Positions 27,193 to 35,217 of a DNA stretch of 64,000 nucleotides are shown here, in pieces (position 1 is the first letter of the stretch; each line of letters starts with the position of its first letter). The translations under genes and the position numbers were made by a program. The notes beneath the pieces were generated by a model, which searched no databases, was not told the DNA's origin, and saw only the letters and a list, made by a program, of their open reading frames with translations. Source of the stretch: Hydrogenophaga palleronii NBRC 102513 (GTDB lineage: Bacteria > Pseudomonadota > Gammaproteobacteria > Burkholderiales > Burkholderiaceae_C); contig NZ_BCTJ01000020.1 in NCBI RefSeq assembly GCF_001571225.1, positions 1 to 64,000 of the forward strand, read 5' to 3'.

Positions 27193-28596
27193 TCAGGCCG
27201 GGGCCTTCACCAGCTTCATGTGTGCGGCCAGGCCACCCGTGCTGCTGTTGGCCAGCGCAAAACGCCCGCCCATGCGCGTGATCGCGCGCTCCACAATGGC
27301 CAGGCCCAGGCCGGTGCCGGTTGCGGCGGAGCGTGAGACATCACCCCGAAAGAACGGCTGTGTGAGCTGTTGCAGTTGCTCGGGAAGCACACCTTGCCCA
27401 TGGTCACGCAGCTTGACCAGCACCATGTCGTCCTTCGCCTTGGCCGCGATCTCAACCTTGACGATGCCGCTTTCGGGGTCGCGCCCGTAGCGCAAGGCGT
27501 TCTCCAGCAGGTTGGAAAAAACCCGCTGCAGCTCCACCGCATCGCCCATCACCTCGGTGTCGAGCGGGATGTTGGTGCTGATGTAGGTGCTGGCGTCCTG
27601 GCCGACGGCGAAGATCGCGGCGTCCACCACCTGGTTGAGGTTGACGCGTGAGGGCGAGAGGTGGTCGGGCCGCGCGTAGTCGAGGAACTTGTCGATGATG
27701 GCGTTGACCTGGTCGATGTCGGCCGCCATGTGCTCCCGCGCCTGCAGATCGTCCACGCTCATTTCGGTTTCCAGCCGCAGCCGCGCCAGTGGCGTGCGCA
27801 GGTCATGGGAAATGCCGGCCAGCATCAGCGCGCGGTCCTGCTCGATCTTGGACAGGCGCTGGGCCATGCGGTTGAAGCCGATGTTCACCTCACGGATCTC
27901 GCTCGTGGCCACCGCTTCGTTGAGCTGGCTGGCGTTGAAATCACCCTCGCGCACGCGACCGGCCGCGAACGACAGCTTTTTCAACGGCCGGTTGATCAGG
28001 CGCGCGATCAACGCGGCGCCAGCGAGCGACAGCACGGCGGCCATGCCCAGCCAGATCAGCCAGGTGGTACCCGCCACCGGGCCGATGCGCGAAGGGTCGG
28101 TGAGCAGCCAGTACGGATCGCCGTCGATCGTGAAGCCGATCCAAAGCCCGGGCGTGCCATTCACCTCCCGCGCCACCAGGGTGTCGGGCCCGAGCCGGCC
28201 ACTGAGCCGCTCGGCCACGTTGCGGCTCAGCGCGTCGGTGTTGTAGAGGCGGAAGGTGTCGGCCGGCTCGCGCGGCGCAATGCGCAGTCCTTCTTCACTC
28301 GCCAGGGTCTTGATCAGGGACACCCGGGCGATGGCGTCCGAGTGCACCAGCGCAGCGCGACTGAGGTTGACCAGCGAGGCCAGCTGGTTGGCGCTCTGCA
28401 GCGCACGCGGTTCGTATTCCAGGGCGCGGAAGGTCTGCAACCAGGCCACGATGCAGCCGATCAGCAGCAGGGACAGGAAGAAGAAGGTGCGCCAGAACAG
28501 GCTTACGCCCCGCGAAGGCCGCATTTCCAGCGGGGCCGGTGCGGTTTCCAAGGCGATGGGTTCGGTCTCGAAGAGTACGCGCGACTCGTCGCTCAT
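27193..28596 (-). CDS. EnvZ-like sensor histidine kinase
   Basis: 467 residues from ATG 28596. Two membrane segments (about 31-56 and 174-197) bracket a periplasmic sensor of roughly 115 residues. A HAMP linker is followed by GISHDLRTPLARL with the phosphorylated His near 264, then the N box (LLENALRYG), G1 (RDHGQGV) and G2 (GTGLGLAIVERA). Its start overlaps the response-regulator stop (ATGA), so the two are coupled. The pair resembles EnvZ/OmpR, the osmolarity system, but the signal sensed here is not known. Confidence 0.95.
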   Translation of the reverse strand: MSDESRVLFETEPIALETAPAPLEMRPSRGVSLFWRTFFFLSLLLIGCIVAWLQTFRALEYEPRALQSANQLASLVNLSRAALVHSDAIARVSLIKTLASEEGLRIAPREPADTFRLYNTDALSRNVAERLSGRLGPDTLVAREVNGTPGLWIGFTIDGDPYWLLTDPSRIGPVAGTTWLIWLGMAAVLSLAGAALIARLINRPLKKLSFAAGRVREGDFNASQLNEAVATSEIREVNIGFNRMAQRLSKIEQDRALMLAGISHDLRTPLARLRLETEMSVDDLQAREHMAADIDQVNAIIDKFLDYARPDHLSPSRVNLNQVVDAAIFAVGQDASTYISTNIPLDTEVMGDAVELQRVFSNLLENALRYGRDPESGIVKVEIAAKAKDDMVLVKLRDHGQGVLPEQLQQLTQPFFRGDVSRSAATGTGLGLAIVERAITRMGGRFALANSSTGGLAAHMKLVKAPA

Positions 28597-29327
28597 CAGG
28601 CGTTGCCGTCGGGAACGAACACATAGCCCACGCCCCACACCGTCTGCAGGTAACGTGGCGACGCGGCGTCTTCCTCGATCAGCTTGCGCAGGCGCGAGAC
28701 CTGCACGTCCAGGCTGCGGTCAAACGGCTCGAACTCGCGGCCGCGTGCCAGCTGGGCCAGTTTTTCACGCGACAGCGGTTGGCGCGGGTGGCGCACCAAG
28801 GCCTTGAGCATGGCGAATTCGCCGGTGGTCAGGGGCAGGTCGGCGCCGTCTTTGCGCAGGGTGCGCAAGCTCAGGTCGAACTCGAACGGGCCGAACTTCA
28901 CGACTTCCTGGTCTTGCGAGGGTGCGCCCGGCACTTCGGTTGGCGGGCGGCGGCGCAGCACGGCGTGGATGCGCGCCAGCAGCTCGCGCGGGTTGAACGG
29001 TTTGCCCAGGTAGTCGTCGGCACCGACTTCGAGGCCCACAATGCGGTCCACGTCCTCGCTCTTGGCGGTCAACATGATGATGGGAGTGCGGTCGCCATTG
29101 GCGCGCAGGCGGCGGCAGATCGAGAGGCCATCCTCGCCGGGCATCATCAGATCAAGCACGATGATGTCGACCGAGTCGCGCTGCAGGACACGGTTCAGGG
29201 CCTTCCCATCTTCGGCCAGCATGACCTCGAAACCTTCCTGCATCAGGTAGCGGCGCAGCAGGTCGCGGATGCGGACGTCGTCGTCGACGACCAGTACCTT
29301 GTTGGGGCGGGCGTTGGTTTGTGGCAT
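28596..29327 (-). CDS. ompR: OmpR-family response regulator
   Basis: 243 residues from ATG 29327, with a clear GGAAG ribosome binding site. Receiver domain: acidic pocket VVDDD (14-17), phospho-acceptor Asp59 in VLDLMMPGEDG, Lys109 in GADDYLGKPF. The C-terminal winged helix (LTTGEFAMLKALVRHPRQPLSREKL, SRLRKLIE, VWGVGYVF) matches OmpR. The symbol rests on overall similarity. Two TGTAACA boxes in inverted orientation lie in the intergenic region upstream, which fits autoregulation. Confidence 0.93.
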   Translation of the reverse strand: MPQTNARPNKVLVVDDDVRIRDLLRRYLMQEGFEVMLAEDGKALNRVLQRDSVDIIVLDLMMPGEDGLSICRRLRANGDRTPIIMLTAKSEDVDRIVGLEVGADDYLGKPFNPRELLARIHAVLRRRPPTEVPGAPSQDQEVVKFGPFEFDLSLRTLRKDGADLPLTTGEFAMLKALVRHPRQPLSREKLAQLARGREFEPFDRSLDVQVSRLRKLIEEDAASPRYLQTVWGVGYVFVPDGNA

Positions 29328-29346
29328 AAGAGCAACTTCCGATAAA

Positions 29347-29420
29347 TGTAACAAACGCGATTGTGGCAGCGCCAAGTGCTTGTCAGGACACGATTTTTAT
29401 TTTCTTGACACGCTGTTACA
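29347..29420. promoter_or_regulatory. Inverted TGTAACA boxes, candidate OmpR sites
   Basis: TGTAACA at 29347-29353 and its exact reverse complement TGTTACA at 29414-29420 flank the middle of the 169-base divergent region between ompR and the small periplasmic gene. TGTAACA is the core of E. coli OmpR half-sites. A TTGACA at 29405-29410 could serve as a rightward -35 but no good -10 follows at normal spacing. Confidence 0.45.
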
Positions 29421-29496
29421 GATATTGCCTGCGCTGGCAACGGCTTCACCTGAGGCACATCACACAATCGCCGCAATGACCATACTTGAGTGCACC

Positions 29497-29790
29497 ATGA
29501 AAACGTATCTACCAAGTGCTTTGTTGTTGGCGACCCTGGGTCCGGCGGTCGCCGCCCCGGAAGACCAGCGCGTGCATGCCTTGGTGGCGGGTTCGCCGGT
29601 GGTCGTCATGCCGATCGTGGCCGAAGAGGCCGATCCCCGCACGACCGTGCGGTTGCGCGATGCCCTGCGGCAGCCCTTCGATGACATGGACGACACTCGA
29701 AAACCCTATCGACTGTCCCAGGAGGAACGCCAGCGCCTGCGCGAGCAGCTGCGTGACCAGCCCTACCAGGACTTCAAATTCAAACCATGA
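29497..29790 (+). CDS. Small periplasmic protein, function unknown
   Basis: 97 residues from ATG 29497; an ATG at 29476 is also in frame. A signal peptide is evident (MKTYLPSALLLATLGPAVAA, cleavage near residue 20). The remainder is charged and ends with YRLSQEERQRLREQLRDQPY, an Arg/Glu-rich helix. No family was recognised. Its stop overlaps the start of the SIMPL-domain gene (ATGA), so the two exported proteins are probably made together. The divergent OmpR-like regulator suggests envelope-stress control, which is inference. Confidence 0.8.
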   Translation: MKTYLPSALLLATLGPAVAAPEDQRVHALVAGSPVVVMPIVAEEADPRTTVRLRDALRQPFDDMDDTRKPYRLSQEERQRLREQLRDQPYQDFKFKP

Positions 29791-30542
29791 CCCTGTCCAC
29801 TCTCAACCTTTCTGCCCGTTCTTCCTTCGTTCCCACCCGTCTTCTTCTTCCCGCACTGCTGGCCTTCGGGCTCGGCGCCAGTACCGCCGCCATGGCCCAG
29901 AATTCCGCCCCCGTGCCCGCCAACGTCGTGAACATCTCTGCCAGCGGTTTCCTGGAAGTGCCGCAGGACTGGCTGAGCATGAGCCTGAACACCACGCGCG
30001 AAGGCAGCGATGCCGCCACCGTGCAGAACCAGCTCAAGCAGGCCCTGGACGCCGCACTGGCGATTGCCCGTGCCAACGCCAAGCCGCAGCAGCTGGAAGT
30101 GCGCACCGGCCAGTTCAGCCTCTACCCGCGCTACACCAGCAACGGCAAGATCAATGGCTGGCAGGGCAGCACGGAGCTGGTGATCGAAGGCCGTGACTTT
30201 GCGGCGATCAGCGCCACGGCCGGCAAGATCCAGACCCTGACCATGTCCGGCACCAGCTTCTCGCTGTCGCGCGATGCCCGCCGCAAGCTGGAATCGGACG
30301 TGCAGGCCATGGCCATCGAGCGCTTCAAGGCGCGCGCCGACGAAGTCAGCAAGGGTTTTGGCTTCACCGCCTACAGCCTGCGTGAGGTGTCGGTGAGCTC
30401 GGCCGACCAGGAAAGCCGCCCGCACCAGCCGCGCATGCTGGCGATGGAAGCCAAGGCCGCCATGTCGGACGCGGCGGTGCCGGTGGAGGCGGGCAAGTCG
30501 ACCGTCAACGTCACCGTGTCGGGCTCGATCCAGCTGCGTTGA
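29787..30542 (+). CDS. SIMPL-domain (DUF541) periplasmic protein
   Basis: 251 residues with a signal peptide ending at STAAMAQ (about residue 38). The mature part matches SIMPL/DUF541: NISASGFLEVPQDWLSMSLN at the start, QQLEVRTGQFSLYPRY in the middle, and a long helix with SDVQAMAIERFKARADEVSK. E. coli YggE of this family is linked to oxidative-stress protection, but the molecular role is unsettled. It is coupled to the upstream small periplasmic gene and is followed by a strong terminator. Confidence 0.88.
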   Translation: MTLSTLNLSARSSFVPTRLLLPALLAFGLGASTAAMAQNSAPVPANVVNISASGFLEVPQDWLSMSLNTTREGSDAATVQNQLKQALDAALAIARANAKPQQLEVRTGQFSLYPRYTSNGKINGWQGSTELVIEGRDFAAISATAGKIQTLTMSGTSFSLSRDARRKLESDVQAMAIERFKARADEVSKGFGFTAYSLREVSVSSADQESRPHQPRMLAMEAKAAMSDAAVPVEAGKSTVNVTVSGSIQLR

Positions 30543-30560
30543 GAGCGCTGAGCCCGTCAC

Positions 30561-30592
30561 GCAAAAAAGCCCGCATGCCGCGGGCTTTTTGC
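30561..30592. terminator. Bidirectional intrinsic terminator
   Basis: GCAAAAAAGCCCGC pairs with GCGGGCTTTTTGC around a short loop, with A-runs on one side and T-runs on the other. It lies between the convergent SIMPL-domain and bdhA genes and can stop transcription from both. Confidence 0.92.
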
Positions 30593-30616
30593 TTCCTGTG
30601 GCGTGCGCCAGAGGGC

Positions 30617-31387
30617 TTATTGAGCGGCCCAGCCGCCGTCCATGTTCCAGGCCACGCCGCGCACGTTGTTGCCCGCGGCCGAGCAGAAGAACACCGCCAG
30701 CTCGCCCAGCTCTTCGGGCGTGGTGAATTGCAGCGAGGGCTCCTTTTCACCCAGCAGTTGCCGGGTGGCCTCGTCATTGGAGATGCCCTTGGCCTCGGCC
30801 TTCGCATCCACCTGCTTCTGCACCAGGGGAGTGAGCACCCAGCCCGGGCAGATCGCGTTGCAGGTCACGCCGGTGGTGGCGTTTTCCAGCGCGGTCACCT
30901 TGGTCAGGCCCACCACGCCGTGTTTGGCCGCCACGTAGGCCGACTTTTCGGCCGAGCCCACCAGCCCATGCACCGAGGCCACGTTGATGATGCGCCCCCA
31001 ATTGCTCTTGAGCATGGCCGGCAGGGCCAGCCGGGTGGCGTGGAAGGCGCTGCTGAGGTTGATGGCGATCACCGCGTCCCAGCGTTCCACCGGAAAGCTC
31101 TCCACCCGCGCGACGTGCTGGATACCGGCGTTGTTCACGAGGATGTCGACCTGCCCGAAGGTGCTGGCCGCGAAGGCCATCATGGCTTCGATCTGATCGG
31201 GCTGGCTCATGTCGGCGCCGTGGTAGGCCACCTTGGCCCCGAGCGCTGCGATCTCGGCTTTGGCCGGCGCGGGGTCGCCAAAACCGTTGAGCACGATGTT
31301 GGCGCCCTGGCGCGCGAGGGCCTTGGCGATGCCCAGGCCGATGCCGCTGGTGGAGCCGGTGACGAGGGCGGTCTTGTTGGCGAGCAT
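30617..31387 (-). CDS. bdhA: 3-hydroxybutyrate dehydrogenase (SDR family)
   Basis: 256 residues. Rossmann motif TGSTSGIGLGIA (10-21), NNAG in VDILVNNAGIQH, catalytic Ser-Tyr-Lys in ASVHGLVGSAEKSAYVAAK, and the C-terminal Gln-rich substrate lid KQVDAKAEAKGISNDEA seen in bacterial 3-hydroxybutyrate dehydrogenases. It interconverts (R)-3-hydroxybutyrate and acetoacetate with NAD, the entry of PHB breakdown products to central metabolism. That agrees with PhaR encoded at 37.5 kb. It is divergent from an alpha/beta hydrolase gene. Confidence 0.93.
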   Translation of the reverse strand: MLANKTALVTGSTSGIGLGIAKALARQGANIVLNGFGDPAPAKAEIAALGAKVAYHGADMSQPDQIEAMMAFAASTFGQVDILVNNAGIQHVARVESFPVERWDAVIAINLSSAFHATRLALPAMLKSNWGRIINVASVHGLVGSAEKSAYVAAKHGVVGLTKVTALENATTGVTCNAICPGWVLTPLVQKQVDAKAEAKGISNDEATRQLLGEKEPSLQFTTPEELGELAVFFCSAAGNNVRGVAWNMDGGWAAQ

Positions 31388-31475
31388 GGGTGTATTCCAG
31401 TTCCAGTACGATGGGTTGAAAAAGCGCTTGAACCATTATCACGGACGTCCCTGGTCTTCCAAACACAACATCCCC

Positions 31476-32396
31476 ATGGCAGAACCGACCCTTCAGCATC
31501 TCACCGTCAACGGCCAGGCCTCCCGCAGCGGTGAACCCCGTCGGCTGGCTTACTGGGACTGGCCTTGCGCGCAGAACGGCTCTCACCACGTGGTGGTGTG
31601 CGTGCACGGCCTGTCGCGCCAGGGGCGTGACTTCGACACGCTGGCCCGGGCGCTGAGCGAGCGCGCCCGTGTCATTGCCGTCGACGTGGCCGGTCGCGGC
31701 CACAGCGACTGGCTGGCCGACCCGATGGGCTACCAGATTCCCACGTACGCCGCCGACCTGGCCGCCTTGTTGATGCAGCTGCGCGCGCAGGACCCGCAGG
31801 CCGTGATCGACTGGGTTGGCACCAGCATGGGCGGCCTGATAGGCATGGTGGTGGCGGCACAGCCACCACTGGCACCGCGTCGGCTGGTGCTCAATGACGT
31901 CGGCCCCAGCATCCAGTGGGAGGCGCTGCAGCGCATCGCAACCTACCTGGGCCTGGATCCGTCGTTCGACAGCGAGCAAGCCGCCATGGACTACCTGGCC
32001 GCCATTTCCGCCAGCTTCGGGCCGCACACCGAGGCGCAGTGGCGGGCTTTGTCGCTGCCGCTGCTGCGCGAGCGCGACCGGCGCTGGCACCTCCACTACG
32101 ACCCGGCCATTGCGATGCCGCTCAAGGCGCTGACCGGCATGGCCGACCAGGCCCAGGCGCGGCAGATCGCCAGCGACGGCGAAGCCAGCCTCTGGGGCAT
32201 GTACGACAGCATCACGGCACCCACCTTGTTGCTGCGCGGCGCACAGTCGGACCTGTTGAGCGAGGCCACGGCCAGCGAGATGGGGGCGCGTGGTCCCAAG
32301 GCCCGCTGCGTGGTGTTTCAGGGCGTCGGCCATGCGCCGACCTTGGTGGCCGATGATCAGTTGGCCGCCGTCAGGGATTTTCTTTGGGCCGATTGA
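31476..32396 (+). CDS. Alpha/beta hydrolase
   Basis: 306 residues from ATG 31476. Alpha/beta hydrolase signs: VVVCVHGLSRQGRDF (oxyanion loop), nucleophile elbow GTSMGG, and catalytic His in GVGHAPTL near the C-terminus. Esterases, lactonases and PHB-oligomer hydrolases share this fold, so the substrate cannot be assigned. It is divergent from bdhA (88 bases between starts) and 18 bases before relA. Linkage to bdhA leaves open a hydroxybutyrate-ester role, which is only a guess. Confidence 0.88.
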   Translation: MAEPTLQHLTVNGQASRSGEPRRLAYWDWPCAQNGSHHVVVCVHGLSRQGRDFDTLARALSERARVIAVDVAGRGHSDWLADPMGYQIPTYAADLAALLMQLRAQDPQAVIDWVGTSMGGLIGMVVAAQPPLAPRRLVLNDVGPSIQWEALQRIATYLGLDPSFDSEQAAMDYLAAISASFGPHTEAQWRALSLPLLRERDRRWHLHYDPAIAMPLKALTGMADQAQARQIASDGEASLWGMYDSITAPTLLLRGAQSDLLSEATASEMGARGPKARCVVFQGVGHAPTLVADDQLAAVRDFLWAD

Positions 32397-32414
32397 ACCC
32401 GCGTTGAACAAGAC

Positions 32415-34739
32415 ATGAAGCGATCGAATCCGCCTCCTTCCGCTGACGCACCCGCCACAGTGGCCTTGCCCGAACTCCCCTCGGCGGTGCCGTCCGCGAT
32501 CGTGGCCGCCACCTCCGACAGTCTGCCCAGGCAGGCCCACGCGCTGGCCCGTGCCCGCGCATTCGCGGAACCCCTGCTGGACAGCGAGCAACTCGATACC
32601 GGTGAAAACACCCTGGCGCATGCCGATGCGGTGGCTGGTGTGCTGCAAGAAATCGGCGGCTCCGAGGCCATGCAGGCCGCGGTCTACCTGGTGTATGCCT
32701 GCCAGCACCTGAACCGGCCGCAGGAGGTGATTGCCAAGGCATTTGGCGACAACTTTGCGGCGCTGGCGCTGGAGACCACCAAACTGGTCCAGCTGCAGCG
32801 CCTGGCGCGCATAAAGACCGCCGCAGCGCAGGCCAAGAAGGACGAGGAGCGACAGGCCGCGCAAGACCTTTCGCTGCCGGTCACGACCCCGGGCAAGACG
32901 CCGGTGTCCGAACTCGCTGCGAGCCAGACCGAGAACGTGCGCAAGATGCTGCTGGCGTTCTCGCGCGACCTGCGCGTGGTCATGCTGCGCCTGGCCTCGC
33001 GCCTGCAGACGCTGCGCTACTACGCCGCCTGCAAAGGCGATCCCGGCGAGGCCCTGGCCAGCGAATCCCTGCACGTGTTTGCGCCGCTGGCCAACCGCCT
33101 CGGCATCTGGCAACTGAAATGGGAGATGGAAGACCTCGCCTTCCGTTTTCTGGAGCCGCAGACCTACAAACACGTGGCGCGCCTGCTGGATGAAAAACGC
33201 GTCGAGCGTGAGGCCCATGTGGAGCAGGTGCGCCAGCTGCTCGAGATCGACCTGCAGCGGCAGGGCGTGACGGCATCGGTGCAGGGCCGCCCGAAACACA
33301 TCTACAGCATCGTCAGGAAGATGCGCGGCAAGTCGCTGGACTTCGACCAGGTGTTCGACATCCGGGCGCTGCGCGTGATCGTGCCGAACGTGGACGACTG
33401 CTACGCCGCGCTCGCCCATGTGCACGCCAGCTACACGCCGGTGGCCAACGAGTTCGACGACTACATCGCCAAACCCAAGCCGAACGGTTACCAGTCGCTG
33501 CACACCGTGGTGCGCGATGCGGAGGGCAGGGCGTTCGAAATCCAGATCCGCACCCAGGCAATGCACGACCACGCCGAACACGGTGTGGCCGCGCACTGGG
33601 CCTACAAGGAAGCTGGTGCCAAGGGTTACGCCGGTGTGGCCGCGAGTTCGGAGTACGACGCCAAGATCGCCGTGCTGCGCCAACTGCTGGCCTGGGAGCG
33701 TGACCTGAGCGGTTCTGCGAAGGGGCTGTTCGACGACCGCATCTACGTGCTCACGCCCGACGCTGCCATCGTGGAACTGCCGCAGGGCGCCACGGCGGTC
33801 GACTTTGCCTACACGGTGCACACCGACCTCGGCCACCGCTGCCGCGGCGCGCGTGTGGACGGCGCGATGGTGACGCTCAACACACCGCTGCAGAACGGGC
33901 AGACGGTGGAGATCACGGCCACCAAAGAGGGTGGGCCGTCGCGCGACTGGCTCAACGGCGAGCTGGGTTACCTGGTCAGCCACCGGGCCAAGAGCAAGGT
34001 GCGCGCCTGGTTCAACGCCCAGGCCATGGAAGAGACCATGGCGCGCGGCCGTGAGGCGGTGGAAAAACTCTTGCAGCGTGAAGGCAAAACCGCGACCAAG
34101 CTCGACGACCTGGCGGTGGCCATGGGCTTGGCCTCGGCCCAGGAGCTGTTTGAACAGGTCGGCAAGGACGAGCTGTCGCTGCGTGCGATCGAAACGCAGT
34201 TGCGCCCGCCCGAGCCCGAAGCGCCGTCGGAAATCCCGACCTGGCTCAAGAAGCCACGCAAACCGTCAGCCCAACCGAATGGTGGTGTGTTGGTCGTGGG
34301 GGTGGACTCGCTGATGACGCAGCTGGCGAAATGCTGCAAGCCGGCACCGCCGGACGAGATCGGTGGCTTTGTCACACGCGGCAAGGGCGTGAGCATCCAC
34401 CGCGCCGACTGCAGCGACTTCGCACATCTGCAGCGCAAGAACCCCGACCGGGTGATCGAGGTGCAATGGACCGGCCACGTGGCGCCCGACCGGGACGGGC
34501 GTGCGGCGGTATACCCGGTGGACGTCGCCATCGAAGCGCAAGACCGTCAGGGCCTGCTGCGCGACATCTCGGACGTGTTCGCACGGGAGAAGATGAACGT
34601 CATCGGCGTGCAGACGCAGTCTGTGCGTGACATCGCCTGGATGACCTTCACCATCGAGGTGGCCGACGCGCGCCAGGTGGCGCGAGCCATGGCAGTGGTG
34701 GGCGATGTGGCGGGTGTGCGCGTGGTGCGCCGCAAATAA
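32415..34739 (+). CDS. relA: GTP pyrophosphokinase (RelA type)
   Basis: 774 residues. The N-terminal HD hydrolase domain is inactive: the usual LLHDVVED is YACQHLNRP (about 94-102). The synthetase domain has GRPKHIYSIVRKM (from about 290) and EFDDYIAKPKPNGYQSLHT (from about 345); the acidic EFDD signature marks monofunctional RelA rather than SpoT. A TGS domain (from about 440) and C-terminal ACT domain (from about 699) follow. It makes (p)ppGpp from GTP/GDP and ATP on stalled ribosomes. A perfect hairpin follows the stop and then a tRNA-Val gene. Confidence 0.96.
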   Translation: MKRSNPPPSADAPATVALPELPSAVPSAIVAATSDSLPRQAHALARARAFAEPLLDSEQLDTGENTLAHADAVAGVLQEIGGSEAMQAAVYLVYACQHLNRPQEVIAKAFGDNFAALALETTKLVQLQRLARIKTAAAQAKKDEERQAAQDLSLPVTTPGKTPVSELAASQTENVRKMLLAFSRDLRVVMLRLASRLQTLRYYAACKGDPGEALASESLHVFAPLANRLGIWQLKWEMEDLAFRFLEPQTYKHVARLLDEKRVEREAHVEQVRQLLEIDLQRQGVTASVQGRPKHIYSIVRKMRGKSLDFDQVFDIRALRVIVPNVDDCYAALAHVHASYTPVANEFDDYIAKPKPNGYQSLHTVVRDAEGRAFEIQIRTQAMHDHAEHGVAAHWAYKEAGAKGYAGVAASSEYDAKIAVLRQLLAWERDLSGSAKGLFDDRIYVLTPDAAIVELPQGATAVDFAYTVHTDLGHRCRGARVDGAMVTLNTPLQNGQTVEITATKEGGPSRDWLNGELGYLVSHRAKSKVRAWFNAQAMEETMARGREAVEKLLQREGKTATKLDDLAVAMGLASAQELFEQVGKDELSLRAIETQLRPPEPEAPSEIPTWLKKPRKPSAQPNGGVLVVGVDSLMTQLAKCCKPAPPDEIGGFVTRGKGVSIHRADCSDFAHLQRKNPDRVIEVQWTGHVAPDRDGRAAVYPVDVAIEAQDRQGLLRDISDVFAREKMNVIGVQTQSVRDIAWMTFTIEVADARQVARAMAVVGDVAGVRVVRRK

Positions 34740-34744
34740 ATGCA

Positions 34745-34766
34745 GGAGCGCTCGGAAGAGCGCTCC
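34745..34766 (+). terminator. Perfect 9-bp hairpin with GGAA loop after relA
   Basis: GGAGCGCTC-GGAA-GAGCGCTCC starts five bases after the relA stop. The stem is perfect and the loop is a GNRA tetraloop, but no U-tract follows. It may be a weak or factor-dependent terminator or an mRNA 3' stabiliser. Confidence 0.5.
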
Positions 34767-34774
34767 AAGACTGC

Positions 34775-34780
34775 TATACT
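34775..34780 (+). promoter_or_regulatory. Candidate -10 element of tRNA-Val
   Basis: TATACT lies 21 bases before the first base of the tRNA. No convincing -35 is seen at normal spacing because the relA 3' hairpin occupies that position. Confidence 0.45.
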
Positions 34781-34801
34781 GCGAGGCTTCGGATCGTTTG
34801 T

Positions 34802-34878
34802 AGGCGCGTAGCTCAGCTGGTTAGAGCACCACCTTGACATGGTGGGGGTCGTTGGTTCGAGTCCAATCGCGCCTACCA
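34802..34878 (+). tRNA. tRNA-Val (GAC)
   Basis: 77 bases with encoded CCA. Acceptor stem AGGCGCG pairs with CGCGCCT, the D arm is GCTCAGCTGGTTAGAGC, the anticodon loop is TTGACAT (anticodon GAC) and the T arm holds GGTTCGAGTCC. It reads GUC/GUU valine codons. Confidence 0.96.
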
Positions 34879-34916
34879 AAAAGCCCTTGCAATTTATTGA
34901 GTTGCAAGGGCTTTTT
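34878..34916 (+). terminator. Intrinsic terminator of tRNA-Val
   Basis: AAAAAGCCCTTGCAA pairs perfectly with TTGCAAGGGCTTTTT around a nine-base loop and ends in a T-run. It begins at the last base of the tRNA. Confidence 0.93.
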
Positions 34917-35217
34917 GCTTTCCAGCCTTCGGGGCGAGGTGCACGTCAAGCGCAGCGTCCCTTCTGCCCCTGGGCCCCAAGCGTACATCCGGTACGATTG
35001 ATGGACGTCGCGGATCAGGCAGATGCTTGTTCAACCCGTGCTTCACCGGCTTGACGGACCATCCTTCCCGATTCGGTTGTAGAGCGTGCGTATGTCATGG
35101 CAATGCGGCAAGCCTGCGCCAATGATTCTGGAGGTGTCGCTAATATGGCGCCCGCCATGCCGGTTTTTACCGTGGTGCCGTTGCCGCTCCGGCCCTTATC
35201 AGACGATCCGATCCAAC
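34917..35217. other. 301-base non-coding stretch before acyltransferase gene
   Basis: No gene is supported here. Codons in frame with the acyltransferase lack that family's conserved start. TAATAT at 35141-35146 is a possible -10 for the acyltransferase gene but has no good -35. No duplicate of the tRNA-Val 3' end was found that would mark an integration site. Confidence 0.5.

Noticed and set aside
30774-33983. 1069-codon minus-strand open frame
   Set aside because: Covers bdhA out of frame and runs antisense to the hydrolase and relA genes; no recognisable domain.
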